From DTYU01 sp040757355 (lineage in GTDB: Bacteria > Bacillota > Desulfotomaculia > Desulfotomaculales > Ammonificaceae), in assembly GCA_040757355.1 (NCBI GenBank), contig JBFLWY010000021.1, positions 1 through 50,595 on the forward strand: a stretch of 50,595 nt of DNA, written 5' to 3'. Made by a program: the position numbers and the translations under genes. Under the pieces are notes generated by a model, which saw nothing but the letters and a program-made list of their open reading frames with translations, made no database searches and was not told the DNA's origin. Within the stretch, counting starts at the first letter, position 1; every line of letters begins with the position of its first letter. Positions 1-8,650 of the stretch are shown here, piece by piece.

Positions 1-8
1 ACTGACAG

Positions 9-108
9 CCCAGCACTCAATGTAATCCTTGAAGTTTGAAAGCTATCACTTCATTAAGCTCAATGAAGGTCTGTCCTTCGAAGTGCAAGAAGTCTATTGA
101 GTGCTGGG
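9..108. repeat. 100-bp palindromic repeat, copy R1
   Basis: The element begins CCCAGCACTCAAT and ends with its exact reverse complement ATTGAGTGCTGGG. The interior is a second, imperfect palindrome (CTTGAAGTTTGAAAG against CTTCGAAGTGCAAG, with ACTTCATT/AATGAAGGT at the tip), so the whole unit can fold into one long hairpin. It has no coding potential and is about 98% identical to the copy at 186-285. The right flank continues as GGTGGGGTCCGTTCGACGTT, a motif that reappears next to the repeat near 49433 and, in shorter form, inside the tup operon. Confidence 0.85.
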
Positions 109-185
109 TGGGGTCCGTTCGACGTTCGACGTTGATAATGAGAACAAAGCCTAAGCGGTTGAAACATTTTCATTTCCGGTGGCGA

Positions 186-285
186 CCCAGCACTCAATGT
201 AATCCTTGAAGTTTAAAAGCTATCACTTCGTTAAGCTCAATGAAGGTCTGTCCTTCGAAGTGCAAGAAGTCTATTGAGTGCTGGG
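186..285. repeat. 100-bp palindromic repeat, copy R2
   Basis: Same unit as R1 with two substitutions; it lies 43 bp before the pstC start. Its right flank (TCGTGAGCGATTCCTT) is nearly the same as the flank right of the repeat at 29083, so homology between these two loci extends past the palindrome. Together with R1 it fills most of positions 1-327, which otherwise hold no gene. It could act at RNA level between an upstream gene (pstS would be expected, outside the window) and pstC. Confidence 0.85.
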
Positions 286-327
286 TCGTGAGCGATTCCT
301 TTTTTAAACTGAAAGGGGCACCGTGTA

Positions 328-1221
328 TTGCAGTGGCTTAACCGTAATTTGCGCCGTGAACTTAAGGGGTATGTCCTGACCTTTTCCTGCGCTCTGGTAG
401 CCATTGCGCTGACCGCTTCAATCATCCTTTTTCTTAGTTGGAAGGGTCTTTCTGTCTTTTCACACCACATAGGCCTCACAAACCTTTTCAGCGTCGAATG
501 GTGGCCGGACCGGCCCCAAGACGCCGGCGGGCCGCAGGTGGGCATCCTGACCTTTGTCTTCGGGTCGGTATTAACCTCTGTACTGGCGGCGTTCGTCAGT
601 GCTCCTTTCGGGATTACGGTCGCGGTGTTCATGTCCGAAATATCGCCGAAACTTGGCCAGCGGGTATTGCAACCGGTTATTGAATTGCTGGCGGGGATTC
701 CTTCCGTCGTATACGGGTACATCGGGCTGAGCGTGCTGGTTCCGTTCATCCGCGAGAGTATGGGCGGGACCGGCTTTAGCCTGCTGGCTGGGGTGCTGGT
801 GCTCTCGGTGATGATCCTGCCGACCATTGCAACTGTTTCCACGGATGCCCTCCGTGCCTTGCCCGGATCACTGAAAGAGGCTGCTTTGGCACTGGGGGCT
901 ACCAGGTGGCAGGCCATCAGGATGGTCCTTTTGCCTACGGCCCGAGCGGGGATACTGATGGGCATCGTACTGGGCCTCGCGCGGGCATTCGGCGAGGCGT
1001 TAGCGGTGCAGATGGTGATCGGTAACAAGCGTGAAATCCCGCGCTCCATCCTTGATCCGCTAATCACCCTGACGAGCGGTATTACGATGGACATGGGAAA
1101 CACCGTCCAGGGTTCCCTTTGGAACGATACTCTCTGGTTCATGGCGCTTATTTTACTGGCGATCTCATTCTTGTTCATCTTTGTAATCAGGACGCTTGGG
1201 AAGAAGGGAACAGCGCGGTGA
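328..1221 (+). CDS. pstC: Phosphate ABC transporter permease PstC
   Basis: One of the two membrane subunits of the high-affinity phosphate importer, partnering PstA in the cytoplasmic membrane. The 297-residue protein has a short basic cytoplasmic start, about six hydrophobic segments and the permease EAA-type loop near residues 180-210 (ALPGSLKEAALALGATRWQA). The start is a TTG at 328 behind GAAAGGGG; no ATG fits the conserved N-terminus. The stop overlaps the pstA GTG by four bases (GTGA), implying translational coupling. No pstS is visible upstream in the window and no pstB follows, so either those genes are elsewhere or the operon has been rearranged. Confidence 0.93.
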   Translation: MQWLNRNLRRELKGYVLTFSCALVAIALTASIILFLSWKGLSVFSHHIGLTNLFSVEWWPDRPQDAGGPQVGILTFVFGSVLTSVLAAFVSAPFGITVAVFMSEISPKLGQRVLQPVIELLAGIPSVVYGYIGLSVLVPFIRESMGGTGFSLLAGVLVLSVMILPTIATVSTDALRALPGSLKEAALALGATRWQAIRMVLLPTARAGILMGIVLGLARAFGEALAVQMVIGNKREIPRSILDPLITLTSGITMDMGNTVQGSLWNDTLWFMALILLAISFLFIFVIRTLGKKGTAR

Positions 1222-2102
1222 ATGCACAGGTAAAAGACAAACTGGCGACAGCAAGCTTTTACGTGGGCTCCGGATTCGTAGTATTACTTTTGTTTTCCCT
1301 TCTCGGCTATATCATTGTACACGGTTACGAGGCTATCGATTTTTTATTCCTGTTCAGCGAACCGGAAACACTGCGTGCGGGCGGGGGCATCGGACCAAAT
1401 ATCTTTAATTCTTTCTACCTGCTTTTTCTTTCAATGGCCCTGACCGCCCCGCTCGGGATTCTGGGCGGTATTTACCTCGCAGAATACGCCCGCCAGAACG
1501 CTTTTACCAACCTCATCCGCTTGAGCATCGAAACACTTACCTCGCTGCCCTCGATTGTGGTCGGCTTGTTCGGGCTCCTCATCTTCGTTACCGTCTTTGG
1601 GTTCGGCTATTCGTTAATAGCAGGTGCCCTTGCACTTACGGTTATCAATCTGCCGCTGATGGTGCGGGTGACCGAAGAAAACCTCCGTACAATACCGCGG
1701 GAATTGCGGGAGGCAAGTCTGAGTCTGGGGGCGACCAAGTGGTACACCATCTGCCGGGTGGTTCTTCCCTGCGCCCTCCCGGGGTTGATTACAGGTGTTA
1801 TTATCACTGCTGGGCGGGTATTCGGGGAGGCTGCCGCGCTGCTCTTTACGGCAGGCATGACTACACCGCACTTAAACTTCGGACAGCTTGATCTTTTACA
1901 CCCCACTTCACCCTGGAATCCTTTTCGTCCCGGCGAGACACTGGCCGTCCATATCTGGAAGATCAACTCCGAGGCGCTTATACCCGACATACGGCGGGTA
2001 GCAGACGGTTCCGCCGCCGTGCTCGTGCTAATCGTGCTCTCCTTTAACCTCCTCGCCCGCTGGCTGGCCCGGCGCTTTTCCATCCGCTTGGCCGGGAAGT
2101 AA
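1218..2102 (+). CDS. pstA: Phosphate ABC transporter permease PstA
   Basis: Second membrane subunit of the phosphate importer. The predicted 294-residue protein has an N-terminal membrane segment (residues ~13-36), further hydrophobic segments and an EAA loop (TIPRELREASLSLGATKW). An upstream in-frame start at 1119 would lie inside pstC and is unlikely; the GTG at 1218, overlapping the pstC stop, fits the family N-terminus. The usual ATPase gene pstB and the regulator phoU do not follow: the next 600 bases hold no recognisable transporter gene. Confidence 0.93.
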   Translation: MNAQVKDKLATASFYVGSGFVVLLLFSLLGYIIVHGYEAIDFLFLFSEPETLRAGGGIGPNIFNSFYLLFLSMALTAPLGILGGIYLAEYARQNAFTNLIRLSIETLTSLPSIVVGLFGLLIFVTVFGFGYSLIAGALALTVINLPLMVRVTEENLRTIPRELREASLSLGATKWYTICRVVLPCALPGLITGVIITAGRVFGEAAALLFTAGMTTPHLNFGQLDLLHPTSPWNPFRPGETLAVHIWKINSEALIPDIRRVADGSAAVLVLIVLSFNLLARWLARRFSIRLAGK

Positions 2103-2718
2103 GTCTGGCGTCTCAACCGAAAGCAGATTGCACTCCCAGGAATGCGGACTTTCCGGGTTGCCGTGGGAAAGCTGTCGGGTGGCCCGCTCAGTATTGTTTT
2201 GACTGGGTTCTTTGCCTCGAACGCCTTTCCGGTCGCTGCCGCTCTCTTTTAAAAATATTTCGCGCTTCACGATTCAATGTAGCGCAAACCCTATTTCTGT
2301 TCCCGGTGGCGACGATCAACCGCCGTGACCAGCTCCTAAAAATTGACAGTTTTCTTACCCGCGCTCCGAAATAAGGTTACGGGGTAAAAGACCAGTGTCG
2401 GGAATCCCAAAAGGGCTGCAACAAGAGCGGGGATCATGGCAGCATCGTTCAGCTTAACGGTACAGACGGTTGCTGGGACAGAACCCGGATTTTTTTCCCT
2501 GAAACTATCTATTGAATCTTGTATTTAAAAACGATTATAAAGAAAGAGAAAGCATTGACACGAACAGGCAAGGGGTGTCAAATTCCTTCGTTGAACCTCA
2601 AAGGACGCCCAGAGCCGGCTGCAATTCCTTCGACAAAAAAGCCCTCTCCATGCGAAAGCCGGTTCTTTGCGCCGGCCAGACCCACCCCTGGTATTCGCCG
2701 TGTAAAGCGGGGTAGACG
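2103..2718. other. Intergenic region without an assigned gene
   Basis: This stretch separates pstA from the GGDEF-EAL gene. It contains a 36-codon plus-strand frame (2142-2252) with no ribosome site and the minus-strand hydrophobic frame listed separately at 2336-2524. A TTGACA at 2555-2560 could be part of a promoter for the downstream gene, but the -10 at 17 bp (TCAAAT) is weak. I recognise no riboswitch here. Confidence 0.4.
2336..2524 (-). pseudogene. Possible 3' remnant of a membrane-protein gene
   Basis: On the minus strand a frame stays open for 62 codons and ends in TAG at 2336-2338. It has no start with a ribosome site. The translation has a plausible membrane segment (IPALVAALLGFPTLVFYPV) followed by a basic tail (RSAGKKTVNF), which looks more like a real C-terminus than a chance frame. 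I cannot name a family. It could be the end of a deleted gene or coincidence. Confidence 0.2.
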
Positions 2719-5700
2719 ATGAGTATTAAAGGAAAACTGATCACCGTCTCGGTTTTGATCGGCCTGGTTTTGGGGGTGCTCGCCGCGCTGATGTTGTGGA
2801 ATTCGGTGCGCACCGCGCAGCAGGTGAAGACTGCCGGCGTGGACCTGGACGAGCTGGAGTACTTAGCGAAAACACGCGCTGCCATTATCCGGCAGACGAA
2901 GGAAGCAATGGATTATTTGGTTTCCGGAGAGGAACAGGACCGGGCGGATTTCGAGGCCTACGGGCTGGGCGCGAAGGACAGCTTGAAGTCCTGGACGGAA
3001 GCGCTGCAGGCGGAGGGGGATCGAGTCCACCTGCGAAAAGCCCGTGATATCGAAGAAAAATACGCCGAGTTCCTGGGGTTGTTTCAGCAGGCCTTTGCCC
3101 TCAGAAACGCGGGGAAAGCCGCGCAAGCCGTTGAGTTTATGAGGGGGCGGGCGGAACCCTTCCTGGACAACGTTTTGCTGGAAAGGATTTCGGCGGCGAT
3201 GGCCTGGGAAATCGAAGAAATTGGGGAAGGCTACGACAGGGTCCTCTTGAAAATGGGCTTGATGCCTTGGATTGCTGAAAAGAGCAGGAAACAGGTGGAT
3301 ATTGCCCGCGCGGCCGTCAATTATTTCCTGGTTGTTGACCGGGCACGTATAAGCATCACCAGACAGATGCAGCAGGCAATGGATTATCTGGCCTCTGCCG
3401 AACCGCAGGACAAAAAAAAGTATGAAGGGTACGGGCAGGATGCGAAGTGGTCAATTAATGAGTGGATTAAAGCGATCAAGGTTCAGATTGAACTGGGCTA
3501 TGACGTTGAGGGAGAGAGGGAAGACCTGGAAAAAGTCCGCGGTGTGGATGAAGACTACCGCCAGCTTCTGGAGGCGGTGCAACAGGCCTTCGAACTGAGG
3601 GAAGCCGGAAAGGTCAAGGAAGCGCTGGACCTGATGGAGCAGCGGGTTGATCCGGTGGTGGACGGGGTCTTGCTCCCGGAGATCGAGGAGATCATGAGGG
3701 ACGGCAAGGTGGAAGTCGTGGATGCCCACCGGAAACTGCTCGGTTTTGTGGTGTCCGCACGGATCGAGGGCCTCACCGTAGTGTTCATTGCCTTAGGAGG
3801 CCTGTTTTGTGTAGCCTTCGGCATGATAAGGGGGATGATCGTTTCCCTGACCAAACTCAAACGGGGAACGGAAGCGATTGGTGCCGGCGGGTTGGACCAC
3901 CGGATCAACCTGCGTTCCCGGGACGAGTTCGGAGAACTGGCGGCATCCTTCAACCGGATGGCGGAAGAACTGCAAAAATCGAGGGACGAAATCGTTTCCG
4001 CCAAAGACTATACGGACAACATCCTCCACTCGATGAACGACGCCCTCGTCGTTGTTTTACCGGACGGAGAGATTCAGACCGTAAATGCCGCTACATGCAC
4101 GCTCTTGGGCTACGAGGCGCAGGAACTTCTCGGCCAGCCCCTGGGGAAGATTCTGGGCGGGGAGTCTCCTTTTCGGAATCCGGGATCTTCCGAAACGGCC
4201 GGCGAATGGTTTGTCAGGCATGTGGAGACGACTTACGTATCGAGAGACGGCTGGAGAATCCCCGTTATCTTCTCCAGCTCGGTCATGCGGGACACCGCCG
4301 GGGAGGTCCAGGGAATAGTCTGCGTGGCGCAGGACATAACGGAACGCAAGCGGGCGGAGGAAGCACTCCGCGAAAGTGAGGCCAAGTTCAGGGCGCTGAC
4401 TGAAACCGCTCCCGCGGCAATCTGCATCTACCAGGGCGAAAGGCTCCGTTATGTCAACCCGGCAACCGGGGCGATTACCGGCTATCCGGAAAAAGAGTTG
4501 CTGCAGATGAACGTGCTCGATCTGGTTCATCCGGACTTCCGGGAGCCCGTCAGGCAGCGGAACCTTGCCTCCCGCGGGTTCGGGTCGGCGCCTTTGCGGT
4601 ACGAGATCAAGATCGTTACCAAACAGGGGCGGGAACGCTGGGTTGATCTGACGGCCGCGCCTATCGAATTCGAGGGCCAACCGGCTATGCTGGCCACCGC
4701 CTTTGACATCACGGACCGCAAGGTCGCGGAGGAAAGACTGCTGTATGACGCCCTGCACGATGCGCTGACGGGCCTGCCGAACCGGAACCTTTTCATGGAC
4801 CGTTTGGGGCGGGCGATTGAATGGGCCAAACGGCACCAGGATTATTCATTCGCGGTACTTTTCCTGGACCTTGATCGTTTTAAGAACGTTAACGACAGTC
4901 TGGGGCACATGGCGGGGGACCAGCTGCTGGTTGAGGTCGGCCGCCGGCTGGAAGCCTCCCTCAATCCAGGTGATACCATCGCCCGCCTCGGGGGAGATGA
5001 GTTCGTGATTCTGTTAGAGGACTTAAAAGACGTGAGCGACGCGGTGCGGATGGCCGAGCGGATTCAGGCGGAATTGCAGTCTCCTTTCAACCTGGGGGGG
5101 CAGGAGGTCTTCACGACCGGGAGCATTGGGATCGCTTTCAGCAAAACGGGTTATGACCGGGCCGAAGAAGTACTGCGCGACGCCGACACGGCGATGTACC
5201 GGGCGAAGATGCTCGGTAAGGCGCGTTATGTAATCTTCGACGCGAGCATGCACTTCCACGCCGTGTCACTGCTGCAACTGGAGGCAGACCTGCGCCGGGC
5301 CGTCGAGCGCCGGGAGTTTATGGTTTATTACCAGCCGGTGGTCTCGCTGTCAAGCGGGGAGGTTGCGGCTGTAGAGGCGCTTGTCCGCTGGCGCCACCCG
5401 CAGCGCGGGCTTGTTCCGCCCCTGGAATTCATTCCCCTGGCAGAGGAGACCGGATTGATTTTGCCGATCGGTGAATGGGTACTGCAAACGGCTTGCTCCC
5501 AGACCAAAAACTGGCACGTCGCGGGTTACCCGCGGCTCAGGTTGATGGTCAACTTTTCCGCCCGTCAGTTCCAGGACCGGGGCCTGCTAACAATGATTGA
5601 GCGAATCCTCCGGGAGACCGGGTTGCCCCCCACGGCCCTCAACATCGAAATCACCGAAAGCGTGGCGATGAAGGATACGGAATACACCAGCAAGATGCTG

Positions 5701-6060
5701 AACGAGTTGGACGAGATGGGGATTGAGATCTCGCTGGATGATTTCGGCACCGGTTATTCCTCCCTGGGGTACCTGAACCGGTTTGTGATCGACGCCATCA
5801 AGGTGGATCATTCCTTTGTCAGTAACATCGCCGGCGATCCCAGTTACGTGGCGATCGTCAAAGCGATCATCGTCATGGCCCACAGCCTGGGGTTGAAGGT
5901 GGTGGCGGAGGGCGTCGAGACGAAGGGGCAGCTTGCGGTCTTGTGTTCCCTTTCCTGTGATCAGATGCAGGGCTTCTTGTTCAGTCCTCCCGTGCCGGCG
6001 GAAGAACTCACCCGGTTGCTCCGGGAAGGCCGGCATCTTAAGACGGGGCTTAAGTGTTAA
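2719..6060 (+). CDS. Membrane sensor with HAMP, two PAS, GGDEF and EAL domains
   Basis: A 1113-residue c-di-GMP enzyme. Visible order: membrane helix (~8-28); two tandem helical extracytoplasmic segments that resemble each other (QAMDYL-type stretches near 62 and 220); membrane helix (~352-374); HAMP (~375-423); PAS (~430-545); PAS (~555-675); GGDEF (~675-845); EAL (~855-1105). The cyclase motif is intact (RLGGDEF, GGDEF at 758-762). The inhibitory RxxD site five residues before it reads NPGD, so product inhibition is probably lost. The EAL domain keeps EALVRW (886-891), EITES, DDFGTGYSS, KVD, EGVET and QGF, so phosphodiesterase activity is plausible. Which activity dominates cannot be read from sequence. 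The ligand is unknown. It is monocistronic. Confidence 0.93.
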   Translation: MSIKGKLITVSVLIGLVLGVLAALMLWNSVRTAQQVKTAGVDLDELEYLAKTRAAIIRQTKEAMDYLVSGEEQDRADFEAYGLGAKDSLKSWTEALQAEGDRVHLRKARDIEEKYAEFLGLFQQAFALRNAGKAAQAVEFMRGRAEPFLDNVLLERISAAMAWEIEEIGEGYDRVLLKMGLMPWIAEKSRKQVDIARAAVNYFLVVDRARISITRQMQQAMDYLASAEPQDKKKYEGYGQDAKWSINEWIKAIKVQIELGYDVEGEREDLEKVRGVDEDYRQLLEAVQQAFELREAGKVKEALDLMEQRVDPVVDGVLLPEIEEIMRDGKVEVVDAHRKLLGFVVSARIEGLTVVFIALGGLFCVAFGMIRGMIVSLTKLKRGTEAIGAGGLDHRINLRSRDEFGELAASFNRMAEELQKSRDEIVSAKDYTDNILHSMNDALVVVLPDGEIQTVNAATCTLLGYEAQELLGQPLGKILGGESPFRNPGSSETAGEWFVRHVETTYVSRDGWRIPVIFSSSVMRDTAGEVQGIVCVAQDITERKRAEEALRESEAKFRALTETAPAAICIYQGERLRYVNPATGAITGYPEKELLQMNVLDLVHPDFREPVRQRNLASRGFGSAPLRYEIKIVTKQGRERWVDLTAAPIEFEGQPAMLATAFDITDRKVAEERLLYDALHDALTGLPNRNLFMDRLGRAIEWAKRHQDYSFAVLFLDLDRFKNVNDSLGHMAGDQLLVEVGRRLEASLNPGDTIARLGGDEFVILLEDLKDVSDAVRMAERIQAELQSPFNLGGQEVFTTGSIGIAFSKTGYDRAEEVLRDADTAMYRAKMLGKARYVIFDASMHFHAVSLLQLEADLRRAVERREFMVYYQPVVSLSSGEVAAVEALVRWRHPQRGLVPPLEFIPLAEETGLILPIGEWVLQTACSQTKNWHVAGYPRLRLMVNFSARQFQDRGLLTMIERILRETGLPPTALNIEITESVAMKDTEYTSKMLNELDEMGIEISLDDFGTGYSSLGYLNRFVIDAIKVDHSFVSNIAGDPSYVAIVKAIIVMAHSLGLKVVAEGVETKGQLAVLCSLSCDQMQGFLFSPPVPAEELTRLLREGRHLKTGLKC

Positions 6061-6331
6061 AGCTTCACCCGTTGGAGCAGGAGGGAGCTTGTAATTACCG
6101 AGACGGAACTCAGGGACATTACCCCTGCTGCCACCACCGGATGTTGATAGTTGCCCGGGCGACCGGGGTTTAGTATGATATCGGCAATTAAGCATCTCTA
6201 TATCTATTATTAATAAAAAGGGGACAAGCGCCATACCCGGAGGTTTTCTTGATTGGGAAACAGGTTTCATATTATGGGTCCAGTCCTTTAACAACCCGTT
6301 TCAGAAAGGGCTGTTTACCTTTTTCACCTTT

Positions 6332-7105
6332 ATGGGGGAGGAGTGGTTTTACCTGCTCTTCCTGCCGGTCATCTTCTGGTGTTTCAGCCGGGACGCAGGT
6401 TTGCGGCTCGGCGTCGTTTTTCTTCTCAACGATTACCTCAACGGGATCCTTAAGGACATTCTTGCCATGCCCAGGCCCGCAGATCCGCGTATCGAGGTTC
6501 TACGCACAGAAAACTCACCCGGCTTCCCGAGCGGTCACGCCCAGAACGCCGTCGTCCTCTGGGGCTACATTGCGGCCTATTTCAGGAGACCGGTGCTCTG
6601 GGTATTTGCGGTTATTTTCCCCCTGGTCATCGGTTTCTCCCGCATCTACCTTGGCGTGCACTACCCGCACGATGTACTCGGCGGCTGGCTGGTCGGGTCC
6701 GCATTTCTCGCTCTGTCCCTGGTTATCATCAAAACGGTGGAGCGGTTGCAGTTTCGACCCTCGATTTGCCTTTTGACCGCCTTGCTTGTGCCGGTACTGC
6801 TTTTACTCCTTGCTTTTAGCGACGATACACTCAGGGACATGGCGGTGCTGATGGGATTGGGAACAGGAGCCGTGGCCGAGAAGAAGTGGGTACGCTTTGA
6901 AGCGAAAGGGAGCCTCGGCCGGCAGGCGGGGAGACTCGCCGCCGGGCTGGTCATCCTGTTCGCACTGTGGTTGGGCCTCAGCCTGCTTTTCCCGGCGGCG
7001 CCGGAGTTCCGGTTTATGCGTTATGCCTCTGTCGGCCTGTGGGTCTCACTTGGAGCCCCCTGGTTGTTCGTGCGGTTCGGGCTGGCGCGCCGGAAACCAG
7101 AGTAA
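6332..7105 (+). CDS. PAP2-family membrane phosphatase
   Basis: A membrane phosphatidic-acid/undecaprenyl-type phosphatase. The three family motifs are present: KDILAMPRP, PSGHA and SRIYLGVHYPHD, with five or six membrane helices. The ATG at 6332 is the first standard start, but the same frame reads upstream to at least 6251 with sequence typical of the family N-terminus (DWETGFILWVQSFNNPFQKG) and no ATG, GTG or TTG in a sensible place. A strong GGAGG at 6239-6243 precedes a TTG at 6249 that is in another frame. A one-base error or frameshift near 6250, or a rare start codon, would explain this. The substrate cannot be deduced. Confidence 0.85.
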   Translation: MGEEWFYLLFLPVIFWCFSRDAGLRLGVVFLLNDYLNGILKDILAMPRPADPRIEVLRTENSPGFPSGHAQNAVVLWGYIAAYFRRPVLWVFAVIFPLVIGFSRIYLGVHYPHDVLGGWLVGSAFLALSLVIIKTVERLQFRPSICLLTALLVPVLLLLLAFSDDTLRDMAVLMGLGTGAVAEKKWVRFEAKGSLGRQAGRLAAGLVILFALWLGLSLLFPAAPEFRFMRYASVGLWVSLGAPWLFVRFGLARRKPE

Positions 7106-7766
7106 GACCGGAACTGATGGCGATTATACCCGCCAGGGCTGCATAAAAAGGGATCATCCTGAAGGCCAGCATTTGCAGAAAGTACCACCACGAAACAGAA
7201 GCGACTATCCGCTCCGGCGGATAGACCGAGAGGAACCGCCGCGCCCCTAGCATTCCGTATTCTTCGCCGTCACCGGCCAGGAAGACCAGTGTCCGGTAAT
7301 TATCCCTCCCGGCGAATATTTCAGCCAGGTGCATCATAATGCCGATTCCGGAAGCATCGTTGTCCGTGCCCTGTACGGTAGTGCGGGCCTGATCCGTGTG
7401 TGCCACCACTACCACGGTTTCACTGGTTTGTCCCGGTAATACGGCCTGTACGTTGTGCAGTTCTACCAGCTTTCCGTACAGGAAGCGCTTGTAGTTGTCC
7501 GTCTCCACCTTGCAGCCTAGACCGGCGAAAAACCGGGCCGGCCACTCCGCCGCTGCTTTGTTGTTGGCGGTCCCGCTGTGACGGTAAGGAAAAGCGGCAG
7601 CGAACTCCACGGCCAAACGATGCGCCCTGTCTCCGGAAAACCGCAGTTCTTATCTGGTAACCGACGGCTTGGAGTCAGGAACCTGACGCTGGAGGTTGTA
7701 ACCTAGAAGAGTGATCCCGAAAGCCCCCAGCACTACAAGGATAAGTCCGAATAAAACTCTTCCCAT
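7014..7766 (-). pseudogene. Broken M28-family metallopeptidase
   Basis: The natural start is probably ATG at 7766, giving an N-terminal membrane anchor (MGRVLFGLILVVLGAFG). The frame then meets a TAA at 7650-7652 and resumes without a shift into conserved M28 sequence (FSGDRAHRLAVEFAAAFPYRHSGT split by no other lesion). Zinc-site motifs follow: AHTDQA, GTDNDASG and GDGEEYG. After residue ERIVAS the sequence switches to an unrelated hydrophobic stretch (SWWYFLQMLAFRM) and runs into the end of the converging PAP2 gene, so the C-terminal part of the catalytic domain is missing. A TTG at 7616 could restart translation but would make a truncated protein. Two lesions support pseudogene status. Confidence 0.75.
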
Positions 7767-7913
7767 ACTGACCCCGCAAACCAGCATAGACAGTTGCCCT
7801 TACAAGGGCAATTCTTTGCCTACCGGTACAATTCCTGCGAATACGGATAGTTTGTCGTTGGCTGATTAGAGGCAAGCAATGTGTGGCAAATTTAATGCAA
7901 ATAAATCACATTT

Positions 7914-8246
7914 CTAATGCAGGCAGCGACCGCAGCCGCCGAGCTTGTTGACCACCATGGCCTTCACCAGCAGCAACAGCACGACCGCACGGTTCTCAAC
8001 CGGCTTTATCTCCCTCAGGAGATGGCCGGTAATCCTGGCAACATCGACGGCTTCATGGAGGAGTTTCAAGTCGAGAGCGGCGTCACCCGAACCGCTGTTC
8101 CCTGTAATAAGTTCCTCAACGTTGAGCCTGCACAGCCCGACGTCCAACATCTCCATGCTTCCTATCCGGTTCTCCTTGCACAAAACCGCGAGGTCATCCA
8201 GTTCATCTTCATTCATCAAAGGCCGGAAAAAAGACAAGCGCGACAT
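7914..8246 (-). CDS. Hypothetical small protein, paralogue of its upstream neighbour
   Basis: A 110-residue soluble protein with an ATG start and a good ribosome site (GGAGAG). It aligns along most of its length with the protein at 8251-8565: LAVLCKENRIGSMEMLDVGL against LAQWCNEHNTDSLQLLDVAV, and VLLLLVKAMVVNKL against LGVTFLLKAMINPL. The two genes lie five bases apart and are probably one transcript. The C-terminus ends GGCGRCLH, with two cysteines. I do not recognise a family. An alpha-helical fold is suggested by the leucine pattern. Confidence 0.7.
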   Translation of the reverse strand: MSRLSFFRPLMNEDELDDLAVLCKENRIGSMEMLDVGLCRLNVEELITGNSGSGDAALDLKLLHEAVDVARITGHLLREIKPVENRAVVLLLLVKAMVVNKLGGCGRCLH

Positions 8247-8250
8247 GGGG

Positions 8251-8565
8251 CTACTCTCCTTTCCCGATAAGAGGGTTTATCATCGCTTTGAGCAAGAACG
8301 TAACCCCCAGCAAGCGCTGCTTGTCGTTTACGCACTGCTCAATCAGAAACTTTCCGATTTTATCGGTCATCTTGAAGCAATCCCGGTACCGGTCTTCGTC
8401 TAGCTCCATTTCCACGCCGCCGTCTTTTTTAAGTAACTCTACGAGGGCGAGGGACACGGCGACGTCAAGCAGTTGCAGACTATCGGTGTTATGCTCGTTG
8501 CACCATTGTGCCAGGACCTCTATCTGCTCTTGGGCGACGGCGGGGTTTAAGACGTTTATAGACAC
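8251..8565 (-). CDS. Hypothetical small protein, first of a tandem paralogous pair
   Basis: A 104-residue protein starting at GTG 8565 behind AAAGGAGAG. It is acidic and leucine-rich and is related to the following gene, so a tandem duplication is likely. A conserved core CxE(N/H) followed by LDV...(V/A)xLL and a C-terminal KAM is shared. No signal peptide or membrane segment is seen. The function is unknown; nothing in the neighbourhood (a broken peptidase, then an 800-base gap) suggests one. Confidence 0.7.
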   Translation of the reverse strand: MSINVLNPAVAQEQIEVLAQWCNEHNTDSLQLLDVAVSLALVELLKKDGGVEMELDEDRYRDCFKMTDKIGKFLIEQCVNDKQRLLGVTFLLKAMINPLIGKGE

Positions 8566-8620
8566 GAGGTTGCTCTCCTTTGGTGTTCACTGTTAATGCC
8601 GCTATGAGCAAAGCGTTCAC

Positions 8621-8650
8621 GGTATAACAGGAGCACGCAGTTTTAACCAA
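8621..8650 (-). promoter_or_regulatory. Possible promoter for the paralogous pair
   Basis: Read on the minus strand, TTGGTT (8650-8645) is followed after 18 bases by TATACC (8626-8621), about 55 bases before the GTG start. The match to the sigma-A consensus is modest. Confidence 0.35.

Noticed and set aside
1..285. CRISPR array
   Set aside because: Only two ~100-bp palindromic units 77 bases apart, with no regular short repeats or cas genes.
237..1178. Minus-strand open frame of 313 codons over pstC
   Set aside because: Antisense to clear permease sequence, with composition rich in Ser, Arg and Pro and no motif.
2142..2252. 36-codon hydrophobic frame after pstA
   Set aside because: No ribosome site and no recognisable pattern; too short to support.
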